A stretch of DNA of 64,000 nucleotides from Lichenostomus cassidix (lineage: Eukaryota > Chordata > Aves > Passeriformes > Meliphagidae), in assembly GCA_008360975.2 (NCBI GenBank), contig CM039199.1, forward strand, positions 3,488,530 through 3,552,529, given 5' to 3'. Positions 36,935 through 48,800 of this stretch are shown piece after piece (positions within the stretch are counted from its first letter, which is position 1; the number at the start of each line of letters is the position of its first letter). A program made the position numbers and the translations under genes. The notes under the pieces were generated by a model. The model saw only the letters and a list, made by a program, of their open reading frames with translations, ran no database searches and was not told where the DNA came from.

Positions 36935-39480
36935 CTGCAAGAAAAGAGCAGGGAATTAGCACAGGAGTCAGAAGGCTTTGCTTTGACTGGTCAGGAAGAA
37001 GAATAGATCAGTTTGGTTTCCATGAGTGATGCTCACAGCCAGTCAGAACCTGGGAGCATTGAGGCATCTGCTCCTTTCCTTCCTCCATGTCATTCTCTGG
37101 ACTCTCTTATCTCACTCTGGAAACATGCAGCATTGAACACACTCTGATTCAGGCAATCCATTGTGTTAGTAAGAACCAAGATTCATCTAAACATGGTTCT
37201 TCAGTGATGTTTAACTCTTTGTAAACCTACTCCCAGCTGGGCTGAGAGACCAGCTGGTTTCTGGGTGAGTGCAGAAGCCTTTTAAAGGCAATGAGATCAG
37301 CTGAAAGATTTCTGGATGTAGAGAACATGCTGGCTTTGAAAACCCTTGCTTGACATGCATCCCTCTGCTAGCTAACCCACATTGGCTTCCCACTTTCAGG
37401 CATCTTCCTCAGGGTACCTCAGTACAACAGACCAAGAAACAATGAAAATTCAAGCTGGAAGATAGAAAAACAACACATTCAAGGGTTTGGTTTCCCAGTA
37501 TCCAATCCTTTCTCCCAGGCACTAGGCAAAAATACAAAGATCCCACAGTGTTTTTCAAGCTACAAAAACTATTCTTGTTTTGACACTGAAATTCCATTAT
37601 TGTCAGAATGGAAAATAGCTCCATTAGGAAAATAGGAACATGGATTTTACTGAGCTATCATCTCATCTAGACAGGCTATTTAAAAAATGAATTCCTGTTC
37701 CAAAAAAAAAAAAATAAAAAGAAAAAGTTTCCATTATTAACCTGAGAATGGCCTTTACACATTACAGTGCTTCATGTCCAAAGATGACAAAACCAAAATC
37801 CTTCTAGGGAAGACAAAAATATTTCAGAACTGGAAAGTCAGGAAAATCCCTCATCCAGGGATACACTGAAGCCTGATACAGTATCCTTATGACAGCTGAA
37901 CACAAGACACAGCACTGGTAAAAAATATTGGAAATGCTGTATTTTCTACAGCCAGATAATTTTGAGTCTCTTTGATTTTTATCTAAAAGCTTAAGTACCC
38001 ACCAGGACAATATCCATGGACACTCAGTAATGCTCCAGTGAAACACTCCCTTTATTGTTAGATCCAGAGACAAAGCTGCTGCTTACCCACATGCCCTTCT
38101 GTCTTTTCCAGCCCACTGAAGTACGGATTATTCCTGACCTCTTCTGGATTTGGAGCCCACAGGAGATTACAGAGGGAAGCACCATCCTGGGGAATCATTC
38201 CCATCTTGCAAGAGCACAGTAATTGCCATAGGGATGGAAGCTGCTTTAGACTGATGTCTGGAGGCTCTCTGTGTGTGATGTGTGACTGTGTGAGCAATGG
38301 TGTCCAAAGCAGCCACCACAGATGTGTGCAGCTCATCAGATTCCCCAGATTTTGTACAGTCAGGGAATCCTACATCAATGTGTCATTTATAATGACCTGT
38401 AAGGGTCTGGATTTCTCAGTATAACTCTGAAGACACCACCTGTAAAGAGCTAGAGACCATCTCTTTGCACAAATTAACTATTTGGGCTTTACAGACAGAT
38501 TTGGGATTTTCAAGAGTGCTCCAATTAAAGCCCACTGGCCAGAGCAGGGGCTGGCCAGTGTCTCACTTCTTGTGTTGGCCTCTGCTCAAAAGTTCATGTC
38601 ACCCTTAAATATTTCTACTGTCTAAGGAGGTAGCATCCTTTTGGTGGGAAGCTGTAGGCTACTCCACTTTCCACTCCAGGTGCACAGCTGGAAATTGCCC
38701 TCCACTCGCCCAGCTGCAGATGAACTGTTCATGGTGATGTTCCTGGCTTTGCCTACCCTGGGCATGGCCTGTGTCACAATGTTTGCTTCAGATGGGAACC
38801 CCTGTATTTCATCAGCTGCTGTTGTAAACAGTGTTGGCCTGAGCTTCATGAGATTCATTGCCTCCATGAAGTGCCAGAGCCAGAGAATGCACCTCCTGTG
38901 CCACCCACAGCACCAAAGGTCAGAAACCAGTTCTGCTGGGCCACTTCCTCTCAGCTCTTTCAAGACATCTTTGTATGCAAGAGCTGTTTGTGAGTATGTG
39001 GTTGGAGTGGATTATCTTTTCAGCACATTTATCAGGGTCCCAAGAGGTTAAAATAGGAGGAAACCAACTGTCTCAGGGCAGAAAAACAAGCGGAAACTGG
39101 AACAAAGTGTTTTTTCCTCAAAGCAGGAAGCCATTCTCAGAGTTTCTTGACAGCAGGGGACTGAAAGACTGTGGAGTTGATTTAAGGCCAATGCCTCGTC
39201 TTCCCATTCCCATCAAGAAGTCACGACTGATTGATTGATAACAAAGCAATAGGAAAATTCTTGCTCCCAAGCAGGGAAAACACCAAATCCCACAAGCCAA
39301 GCCCACATACCTTTCCCCTTTCCTCAGAAAGTGCATCTGTCATGCATGTAACATCCACAGAGGCAATTTCCAATCCTTTACCTTCCAGATATAATAACAG
39401 GTTGAGGCACAGTGTGATGGAACTCTTCCTAACACCAATCAATCAACCATCATTAAGATGTGTCACTAACAGGGACTTAC
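36935..39480. other. SPNS2 intron of 2.5 kb, no recognised feature
   Basis: No exon, repeat family or RNA gene was recognised. An A-rich tract lies near 37700-37725. Two overlapping open frames near 38622-39051, one per strand, have no known domain and are treated as chance. Confidence 0.75.
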
Positions 39481-39547
39481 CCGCAGTGCCCAATGCCAAT
39501 CTCCAGCAACCTGCTTCACACTCGAGCCAGTGATGTACCCCAAGCCA
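39481..39547 (-). CDS. SPNS2: SPNS2 short exon, end of TM5 and start of TM6
   Basis: This 67-bp exon supplies the last base of a Ser codon and then 22 codons reading [20 protein letters not shown] followed by LR, about human residues 242-264. The [10 protein letters not shown] turn and the DWHWALR entry to TM6 are strongly conserved in the family; human has KQAAGD where this bird has KQVAGD. The exon ends in phase 0 with donor gtaagtc and starts after acceptor ctctcttgcag. Its length is not a multiple of three, so skipping it would shift the frame. Confidence 0.96.
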
Positions 39548-40335
39548 CTGCAAGAGAGGCCAAGATGAGAGTTAGCCAGGGCTCCAAGAGTGCCACAGTC
39601 ACAGCTGTTCATAAAGGCAAAGAGAGGCACAACCAACTCTGTGTCCTCAGCTCCCTTGTCCTACAGGAAGGAACATGGGGATAGAAGCAGATGGTGGCTA
39701 ATATGTGACTCTACACAGCACGGCTGATCTAAAAATGTTCAGATCTGATGGAAATGTGGAAGTTTATAGCTGACCTTTCAATGTACAGGGGATGGAAACA
39801 AAGACTCAAAAAGAATTTATTTCCCAATTTCATTTCTACGTCAGGCCTTTCTCTCTGTGCTAATATGAATATTAAACAATTTTATGTTCAAGCTTTCAGT
39901 TAAAAAGTGCCCTTCAAGGACAGACCATATTCCATCATTAGATTTTTTTTTTCTTGTCACTTAATAGTACTTGGTTCTAATTATGCTGGAAGAGACCATT
40001 TTCTATTAGCTTTGAAGCAAAACCAAGGAGAACATGCAAGAAGTTTGATGAGAGACCTTCAGCCTCATTTAAGACATAAGGTGTGTCACAAAAGACTTAA
40101 GGTGAATGTAGCCACGTTTCTCTGAACATGAGCTGAATGTGAATATCCTTTTTCAAAACTGCTGCATTTCTTGCCGAGGTTACCTTGGCTAAAAGTTGCC
40201 AAGATTGCAGTGAGGCAACTGTGGCTGCCCCTTCCCACCCCCTGATTGAAGAGTTTGCTAAGCTTTGGAAGATGGCACCTATAACCTCCCCAAAAAATGA
40301 ACACTTTACCCAGACAAGCCCCAAAATCAAACTGT

Positions 40336-40605
40336 GAATCATCACAGGCTGATTTGGGTTGGAAGGGACCTTGAAATCCCATCCAGTGCCACCCCCTGCC
40401 ATGGGCAGGGACACCTTCCACTATCCCAGGTTGCTCCAAGCCTCATCCAACCTGGCCTTGAACATTTCCAGGGATCCAGGGATAGCCACAGCTTCTCTGG
40501 GCACCCTGTGCCAGGGCCTGCCCACCCTCACAGGGAAGAATGTCTTCCTAACATCCCATCTAAACCTCTTTCAATTTACAGCCCTTGTCCTATCCTCCAT
40601 GGCCT
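40336..40605 (-). mobile_element. CR1 LINE 3' fragment, well preserved
   Basis: On the plus strand the blocks GATTTGGGTTGGAAGGGACC, CCCTGCCATGGGCAGGGACA, CATCCAACCTGGCCTTGAAC and a CTTCTCTGGGCACCCTGTGC block, ending CAGCCCTTGTCCTATCC, run in the order expected for the reverse complement of a CR1 3' end. It has the same orientation as SPNS2. Open frames spanning it (40097-40439 minus, 40334-40633 plus) are repeat-derived. Confidence 0.94.
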
Positions 40606-41157
40606 TGTAATCCCTGCTGCTGTTGGGTATTGAGATAATGAAGTCCCAGAGTCAGGCTCAACAGGATGAATATTTGTAATTTCTTTCTAGTTCACTGAAT
40701 TCTCTAGGCAAATAATCCTTGGAATCCTTGGTCCTCTTGGCAAAATATTCTTTTTACCAGTCAAGGACCTCTTTGTCTCTTTTTCCTCAAGAGCAAAAGG
40801 ATGTTTGTGAGTGTTATCTCATGGGTAAGTGTTCCAGCTTGTAAAATGCACCACCAGAAGTTTTTCTCTGAGTTTGGAACATGTTGCCCATGTATTCCCT
40901 TCTGGAAATGAACCCATGATGCCCCTTTTGCACAGGATGTTGTCTAGCTATTGGAATTGGTATGCAAACTATGCAAAGCCACCCTGCCTACAACCTCACA
41001 ATAGAGGGTCAGCCATTATTTAAAAAAAAATAAAATAATGACAGATTCCCTCTTGTCCCAACAATCAGATACTGTGTTGGGCTGATAAGGAAACTCCACT
41101 GAAAAAAATCAGCTAAAATAGTTTTATTCCATTTCCACCCCATTGCTGTAAAAGAGT

Positions 41158-41175
41158 AAAAAAAAAAAAAAAAAA
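41158..41175. repeat. Poly-A run of 18 bases
   Basis: An uninterrupted run of 18 A residues lies within an SPNS2 intron. It is followed by an A-rich CAACCC-type tail. No source element or retrocopy is recognisable next to it. Confidence 0.9.
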
Positions 41176-41413
41176 CCAACCCAAAATCAACAACAAACTT
41201 CCCATTAGTTCCCAAAAGTCACACACATGAACCAGTAACAGGGCCAGAAAAAGAAACTAATTCCTGCAACTAATTAGTCACTGCTTGCAATATTTTCCTG
41301 TCTAAACCATTCCACCCAATGTCAAGAACTACCATCATTAGCAATTTCAAATCTGTGTGAGTTGACTTAAGAGAAAAGCCAAAACCAGATTGAAGAACCT
41401 TCGTGTCACTTAC

Positions 41414-41565
41414 CTGCCCAGAGGAATTGCAAAGTAGAAAACAGACAGCATTAGGGTCCTTGTGTTTTTGGTGAAAAGGTCTCCGATGATGGTTGGTGCA
41501 ATGGTGGAGTAACTCGCTTCACCAATACCAACCAAACCCCGTGAGAGCACAAGGAGCCAGAAATA
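41414..41565 (-). CDS. SPNS2: SPNS2 exon, TM4 to TM5, with the conserved Arg of TM4
   Basis: This 152-bp exon gives 50 codons plus two bases (AG) of a Ser codon completed in the next exon, about human residues 192-241. It encodes [20 protein letters not shown], then [11 protein letters not shown] at the end of TM4, then [15 protein letters not shown] for TM5. The [18 protein letters not shown] stretch is a hallmark of spinster proteins. The ninth codon is the Arg equivalent to human R200 and zebrafish R153, whose substitution by Ser in the two-of-hearts mutant abolishes export of sphingosine-1-phosphate; here it is intact. The acceptor is tttcttttctcag and the donor gtaagtg. Confidence 0.97.
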
Positions 41566-42204
41566 CTGAGAAAAGAAAGAAAAACATTAGCAGGTCCCTC
41601 CTTGGCTTTTTTAATTCAGGATGAACAAAAGTGAGGTCTGGGAAAACAGGGAAATAAAGCCCAGGAACACCCATGTGCTCTGTAAGCAGGACCTGCAGGG
41701 AATGACTTGGAGCCACACAGGCATTCAGCTGCCCAGGGAATTACCTGCCTTTCTGGGTAAAGGGCAATCCCACAGAACAAGGATATACTTCACATTCAGC
41801 ACAACACAGTCTAAAATGGACAAAAAGGAATTGTTCATCTAATAGAATTTTCTCCAAGACCCATTTCAAGCAACACTTTCGTGAACTGCAAGGACCTGAT
41901 TTTCCACCTAAGCTCTTTCACTGCCCCTGCAGTTTTCTGGGTGCTGCTGAGTGCAGGCTAAGACACGATGCTTTGATGCCTGAATACCTGATACATGAGC
42001 ACAAACAAGTTCTCAGCCATCTAAGCAGCTTGAGCTACACCCAGAAGTAATTGCAGGGGCAGAAATGAAACAGTCAATGCAGAAAGTTGTAAGCCCAGGG
42101 AAATCTGTTTCTACAAATGTAACATCTAAAAATCCTCAATTTACTGTTGTTATTATTCTGCAGATCATTTGTGAGAACAGCAGGGATTTAAAGTGAAAGA
42201 GGGA

Positions 42205-42416
42205 AGGTTTAGATAAGATATAAGGAAGAAATTCTACCCTGTGAGGGTGGTGAGGCCCTGGCAAAGGCTGCCCAGAGAAGCTGTGGCTGCCCTGGAAGTG
42301 TCCAAGGTCAGGTTGGACGGGGCTTGGAGTAACCTTAGATAGTGGAAGGTGTATCCAGGGACTGGATGGGCTTTTAAGGTCCCTTCCAACCCAAACTATT
42401 CTGTGATTCACAGTTT
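42205..42416 (+). mobile_element. CR1 LINE 3'-end fragment
   Basis: The order TTTAGATAAGATATAAGGAA, GTGAGGGTGGTGAGGCCCTG, GGCTGCCCAGAGAAGCTGTG, AGGTCAGGTTGGACGGGGCT and CCCTTCCAACCCAAACTATT, ending CTGTGATTCA, is that of a plus-strand CR1 3' end. Conservation is good, so it is one of the younger copies in the window. It lies just upstream of the exon at 41414-41565 with respect to SPNS2 transcription. Confidence 0.92.
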
Positions 42417-45400
42417 ATGATATATCCTTAAACATGGAAGTGCTCTGAAAATAATGAGCAATTACTAATTCTCCTTCTTCAGCGGGGAAGAAGTTAAGGG
42501 AAGTACCTGACTTTGCCAAATCAATCCACAGTACAATTCTCGTTCACAAACATGGAAAATGCCATGCAAACACCAAGCCACATGCCTTCATCATAAATAA
42601 ATTTACCAGCAGACAAAAATCTACCAATGACATGCTTGCATTGTTTTCCTCACTGTAATCCCCTGGTTGAAAAGAATTTTTTGAGGATTCCTATAGTCAC
42701 ACAAAACAAATACTTTTGTGTACTCCTCACTTCCTCATATTTTGGTGTGAATTCTGCAGCAATAACCATTTTCTGAGGGAATACAGGTTCCTTGTTTGCT
42801 GGCAGGGCGTGTGCAGTGCTGCCCTCATTCATACATCTCCCAAAACTGCACATCCATAACTCACACATGTGGGTGTGAGCAGAAAGGGCTATACTGTGAC
42901 TCAAGTGATTTAATTTATGGCAATTACCCAACGCTCAACTACTCCACTGCAGAAATATGCTGGCAGTCATTGGTGCACAGGTAACCAATGTATTTGGAAT
43001 GAGCAACAGTATTTGTAACGTGCTGAAAGGCTTAGTCATGCAGAATTAGAAAGGAGGAACTGGAGGCTGGCTGTGGTTTCTGAGGAGGCTCAGATGTGGA
43101 TCACAGAGGGGGTGACAGGCAAAGGAGTCACCTGCCAGGCCTGGGATGAGCATGGACAGTGCTACTTACACCTGGAGTAAATGCTACTTACACAGGTTTG
43201 TAAAATGCACTGGTTGTTCCTCAAATTTGAAATACCTACAGAAAAATGACACAATTTTGTGCTCACCAGCCAGCATTGCTCCCAGTGAATGCACTGGACA
43301 GGAATTTCCTCCAAACAATGTTGTTAGAAGGTTCCTCTCACAATCCTTGTGTAAAGCAGGAAAACTCTACCAAGTATTTGTTTTGTGGTAGAGTGACTCA
43401 GTTTCATCAATACCATGGCATCAGATGCCCAACACAATGCAATCATCTGCAACGAGTAACACATTCACTCCTCTCTCAGTTCCTCCTCCAGTCCTCCTCC
43501 CTGGCTTATCTCATGCTTACACACTCCAAATATCTGTTTAATATTTAAACTGTGGTCTTTGAAGCAGTGGTATTCAAACTTAAGTCATGAGATTTTGATT
43601 TCATCTGTGAATAAAAGCAGTCTTAAAAAGCATAATCCACATAAAGACCTAAATAGTATTGCCCTTCTGTGATCAGATATTCAAGACTATGGACCATGCA
43701 GCCATTAAGTTGTGACAAGGCTAAACATACAAAAATCTAAAACAATGTAGGGAATTATTTATAGTATAGTTGGCTCTATAGTGTGCCTGGTATTGGAGCT
43801 TTTTATCTAGGATTAAAAGCTAATACTTCTTTTAACCAGTTCTTCGGGATCTTTGGCTAGCAAGCACCCTGTTGGAACCCATATGATAAAATAATTTGTT
43901 ATAATGAGCTGGGACCCCCCATCTTCCATCTCTAATCAGTCACTCAAAACATCTGTTTTAGTTGTCTCTGAAGAGGAACAGCTGGGGAGCTGCCCAAGAC
44001 AAAATGTGGTCCTTTCCATGAGGAGCCTTGTCTTTTTGTTTTTCACAGGAGAAGAAAAAAATACAAGCAACAAAACAACTCTAAAATTCTTATGCTGCTC
44101 ATCATTTGGACCACAGGCATGCCATGAACCACTCAGAAACTGGTCTGGAAACCATTCCATATGCAATACAGACAAGTGCTATTTTTTGTGTACATTTATA
44201 CACGTACACCCATAGGAACATCCCTTTTCCTCTCCAAGTGGATGTGGACATGACAACCTACACAAACACATGGCAAAGTCAAATATTCCTCATGCAGAGG
44301 AAACTCTGTTCTCCTCCACAGCTGTAGCAGGACACCTCTGCCATTTCCTCTGCACTGGATTTTCCCCCCACTGCTTTTCCATTACTGTCCTACCTCAAGG
44401 CTCTCAGCATTTTAGTGAGACAAAGGGGCTGACACCAGCCCAATTCTGTCTGTGCTCAAAAGCAGAACAGGCAGCTCAGACTTTAACTGAATTTCACTGT
44501 TCCCCAAGCAGAAATTGATATATATTGAAGAAGCTTATTCCTTTCTATATGACTTGGGAACTCTTCTGTAATTTGTTCACCTGTGCAAATAGCTCTCTGG
44601 CAGGAAAATTGAAAATATCTGAGTCAGCTTTCAGGACCTGAGCTAATCCCTTCCCCACAGGTTAAGCCCAGCAACCTCAACACTTATCACCTCACTAGCA
44701 TTTTTCTAAAATTAAGTGATTGAAATGGAAGGTTTTTTGAAACAAAGTGCTATTACAGCGAACAATTTATTTGTGTCTTTAATTCTGGAAAGCAATCATG
44801 TCAGAGACTGTCTGCACCTCCATGAGAGCTGCCAACATCTGCTGGTTTGGAGAGATGCAATGGGTTTTTTGTGCATGGCATCAATCCCCCTCCCTGCCCC
44901 TGTGTCAGCCTGAAGTGCTGCTGAGATTCTGCAGGCACAGCCACAGAGCAGCACTGCTCCAAGGCACCAGCCTGGCTGTGCCACTGCAAAGGGACACCTG
45001 AGCCACACAGTGTGACTGCTACGAGCTCCAGGGGCAATTCAGGGTGCAAAAGGGCTCCCAGTCCCTTTCTCCCTCTCCAACCTGTGTGGCTGCTGAGACA
45101 CAAGCCAGGCAAAAATTCCAGTACACAATAAACCATCGACATATGGAAAGAATGGTGGCTGAAGAGACCCAGAACTGCCACAGCCTTTCTGGGAATTTCC
45201 CTTCAAGAGATGACATCACCAGAAATTTATGCACGGAGAAAGCACTCCTACCTGTGAATCTGAGGTACAAAAAGTCACTGCACCTGCTCTCATTCTCCCA
45301 TCTCCTAAATATATGGAAGGAAAAACACCCTCTAGCCATAAAGCTGAAGAATTTACTTTGTCACTTGAAGAGTAACAACCCAAGTGAAAAAGAAACCAAA

Positions 45401-45667
45401 TTCCTCAAAATAGAAATGAGTTTCAGAAGGGTTACAAATCCTTATGACCTGGGGATGTGCTGATAGTGAATAGAAAACTCTACCTACCAACTTCTACATT
45501 TCTTAAACCGTCAGCAAACCATAGGCAACAACAGTGACAGATCACAGGGTCCAAGGGACCTGGTCTCATTACTGTCACCACACACTAGAAGCTATGGATG
45601 TGCCACAATCCTTCCAGAATTTACATCTGAAAAAGAGTTTTCATGGTTGGAGGTAAATATTTCTAAT

Positions 45668-45727
45668 ACAGAACCATTGAATCGTTTAGGCTGGAAAAGC
45701 CCTCTAAGAACATCAAGTCCAACAGGT
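45668..45727 (-). mobile_element. Short CR1 LINE 3' fragment
   Basis: CAGAACCATTGAATCGTTTA followed by GGCTGGAAAAGCCCTCTAAG and AACATCAAGTCCAACAG matches the reverse complement of the last 60 or so bases of CR1. It is heavily 5'-truncated. Confidence 0.8.
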
Positions 45728-45839
45728 AAAATGTATGAAATTGTTTCTATTCACACCTTCATACTGACTTTGCTCTCAATCTCCTGCACATGTAAATGTT
45801 TGGTGGCCTAGGACACATGACTGGCTCTAATCCCGTTTG

Positions 45840-46110
45840 GTGAAACTTCCTAATTACACATTTATCCTAGTTAGACCATTCAGGGAGTAATACGAGTTTT
45901 AAGAGGTCTAATTACAGCTTGAAGTTCTTTCTCCTTTTTTTAATTAGTTAACAAAAGGAGTAAAGCCACAGTTCTTTAAAAGATTAGCCGCCAGTGGTAA
46001 ACCTATAATCTGCCAAATATGTGTACAACTCTGAACCACCAGATTTACTGTCTAAAGAATCATATGATCCTTAAGCTTCGGTTATTAAGTATTTGCATTT
46101 GAATGTGGAA
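45840..46110. other. AT-rich stretch with homeodomain-like motifs, possible conserved non-coding element
   Basis: This intronic stretch has a TTAATTAGTTAAC block at about 45940-45952 that combines a TAATTA homeodomain core with a GTTAAC palindrome, several other TAAT cores, and isolated CpGs (AATACGAG, TTAGCCGCC, AAGCTTCGG) in otherwise CpG-poor DNA. It lacks any recognised repeat. Calling it a regulatory element is inference only; conservation across species has not been checked. Confidence 0.2.
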
Positions 46111-48426
46111 TAGCTTGTAATGGTCTCAAAAGAAGCTGAACACATGCTGCTTTCAGATGAGGCACACATGGACTGAGGAGATCCCACAGACACAGTTACT
46201 CCAGAACAAATTCCTGTGTGTGCACAGCACCAATTCAAACCATGTTTAGAACTGGTATTGCTAGTCTAAAAGAGGGATCTTTAATGCTGCTACAGCACCT
46301 GCACCTGTACCCTTCCCTGTGTGACGATATTGATTCAAACTCCGGTGGATTTTGCATTTAGCTTCTGTAAAAGAAGAGTCAGTAGCACGAAATTCCTCTT
46401 TGAGCTGAGTTTTCTCATATTTTCCCTCTTTTATTATATAAACATTATGCAAAAGTCAAGACTATAGAATCAGGGTTTGCGTCCATTGAAAGAACATGTG
46501 CATAAAGCCATTCCTACCATAGGCAGCTGGGATTGCCACAAAATTATGTGAAATGACAATAAACTAAGGAGAAAGCATTGGGATTTATTTAATTCCCCTG
46601 AGTTACACTCCTGTATTTCTCCAGCTGGCTGAGCCTTGCACTGGGCATCTGGGGTAGCACAGCAGTCACAAGTGATCAGTTGGATAAATCTGAGATATCT
46701 CAGGAGCCAGCTGAACAAAGTAAACCCCACAGGGCTCAAACATCCATTGGAGGGCTGCACAACAGTGGTTCCCTTTGACAGCTACATTCACATGCAAGGA
46801 TTTGCCCTCCCAGAGCAGAGCTTACATTCTCAGGCCACTTCCTCCTCCACTCCAGTAAGTTTTCCCAGCACTCTGCAGGATTTATATGGTTAAAGATGAC
46901 ACACCACACCTTTTGCCAAAAGATGCACCATTAACCATGAGGTAAGCCAAGCCAGGAACCTGCTCTGAGTATCGGGGTGGTGACTAAGAACTCTGGCTCC
47001 TGCACACTCACAGTGCAAATTCCAGTTCATTGGCTCAGAGCCACTGGAAGAGCTGAGCACTGGAATGACATTACGTATTTGCTTAAACACTAAATGAGGT
47101 CTCTCAGCCCTCCCAGGAATGAGGGGTCACCTTGAAGAATCTGAAAGTTTCCAAGTCAAACAATGACACTGACATAACACGAGAGACAAGCTGACATTAA
47201 ACAATGATGTTGATGTTTCAAATTCCATTCTGTGTCTGGATGGATGACAAAGGCCACAGCAGAACAGATAAGCCTAAGTACATCTTCCATCTCTCTGCAC
47301 CCCTAAAGCTTTATGAATTTTGCATATATATAGCCAAGGTGCTTGGCTTCCATTGGTGGATACAAGTCCTGGGCCCAAATACTTGATGGGAATGCTGTGT
47401 CAAATCTAGATATGAACCTCAAAGTCACATGCCTCACCTTTTCAAACATCAATGGTTCTAACTCCTCTCTAATAAAAGCAGAGTAAATATTGTAAAGAGC
47501 CAGAGAGGAGCTACAAAGTACTGATGAATTTTTCCATGCCAATCCTGAAGAACACGTCTTCCTGTCAAATCCAACCCAGACTTTTAAGTAACTGAATATT
47601 CATTCCAAATTTTGGCCATTTGGTATCTTACCATCTGGAAGATCTTTGAGCAGGAACAAAGGAAGATGAATATCTTTATCTTTATTGACAAGTAATCTTA
47701 TCTAATCCCCCATGGGGATTGCCAGGCAAGAGACCAAAATACAACCCAACATGGGGGCAGAACTGTGCACTGAGATGTTTTGTTGGTCAGTACTTTTCTC
47801 CCCTGTTCAGAGGTTGGCTAAGCACTGGTTTCATGATTTCCTACAACCAAAGGAGTGGGTTATACTCAGTCTCTGGGTGGTACAAAGGGACCAGCATGGC
47901 ACATGCTGGGGTGGAGTCTGGTTGGAGACAGACTGATGAGTTATCAGCTCTGAGTCAATGCTGAGAGTTATCAGTGTTTATCTGTTTTCTGTAGAGATAC
48001 AAGTGCACTTAGAAGTTCATGCTAGAGTTACCTATCAGATAAATATAACTATGAACCACTCTTCTCACCTCCATCAAGAGTTCTCTGCTTATCAGCCCTG
48101 AGTCCCACAGGCAGGGCAGCCCTGGGCACTCACTGCAGCTGCTGCTTCTTCTGCCACTTGTCCCACTGCAGGGAAGTGATTGGGTTTGATTCCTCTTTTC
48201 TCCCCTCATTGTGTGTGTTGTCACTCACCCACAGCCAATTTTCACTCCCCATCTCTCTACAATCACAACTACCTTGTAAGTCACTACTGCTCATAACGTT
48301 TCCTGGAACTTCCATCACTACCGGATTCTATTTAAATTTTCAGTTTCCTCCCTTCGAACTGAACTACTGACGCTAAGTCCATCTTCCATCACCATTTTCA
48401 AACTGCTCTTCTCCTCTGCAAGCACT

Positions 48427-48800
48427 CACAGAATAAGAGAATAGCTGAGACTGGAAGGAGTTTTGGAGGTAGTCTGGTCCATGTCCCCTGGTCACAGCAG
48501 ATCAACTAGAACAGATTGATCAGGATAACATCCAACTGAGTTTTGAGTATCTGCAAAGATGGAGGAGTCACAGTCATGCCAGACAACCTGTTGCTGTGTT
48601 TGACCATCCTCAGAGTAAAACTGTTTCTTATTAAGTGGAATTTCCAGCATTTTAGTTTGTGTCCATTGCCTCATCTTTTCACTGGGGACCTTTTAGAAAG
48701 AGTCTTGCTCCATCTTTACACCTCTCATTATACACCAAAGCAGCACTGTGGGCTCTCTGGGAACAGAAGCAGTTCTAGAGTGAGGATGCCACTTTGGCAA
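48427..48800 (-). mobile_element. CR1 LINE 3' fragment, older copy
   Basis: Read on the plus strand, this starts with TCACAGAATAAGAGAATAGC, the reverse complement of a CR1 tail, and continues GAGACTGGAAGGAGTTTTGG and AGTCTGGTCCATGTCCCC. Further right are AGTTTGTGTCCATTGCCTCA and AAGAGTCTTGCTCCATCTTT, which sit in the expected order for a minus-strand CR1. Identity to the consensus is clearly lower than for the copy at 40336-40605, so this insertion is older. The right border is uncertain. Confidence 0.8.

Larger units (their letters stand above)
39548..41413. other. SPNS2 intron of 1.9 kb
   Basis: This intron separates the TM4-TM5 exon from the 67-bp exon. It carries one well-preserved CR1 fragment (about 40336-40605, minus strand) and an 18-base A run at 41158-41175. 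I see no other structure. Confidence 0.85.

Noticed and set aside
38622..39051. Overlapping 113- and 136-codon open frames on opposite strands
   Set aside because: No recognised domain, no splice context, and situated inside an SPNS2 intron; I could not link them to a known repeat either.
40097..40633. Open frames of about 100 codons on both strands
   Set aside because: They overlie a well-preserved CR1 3' fragment and are repeat-derived.
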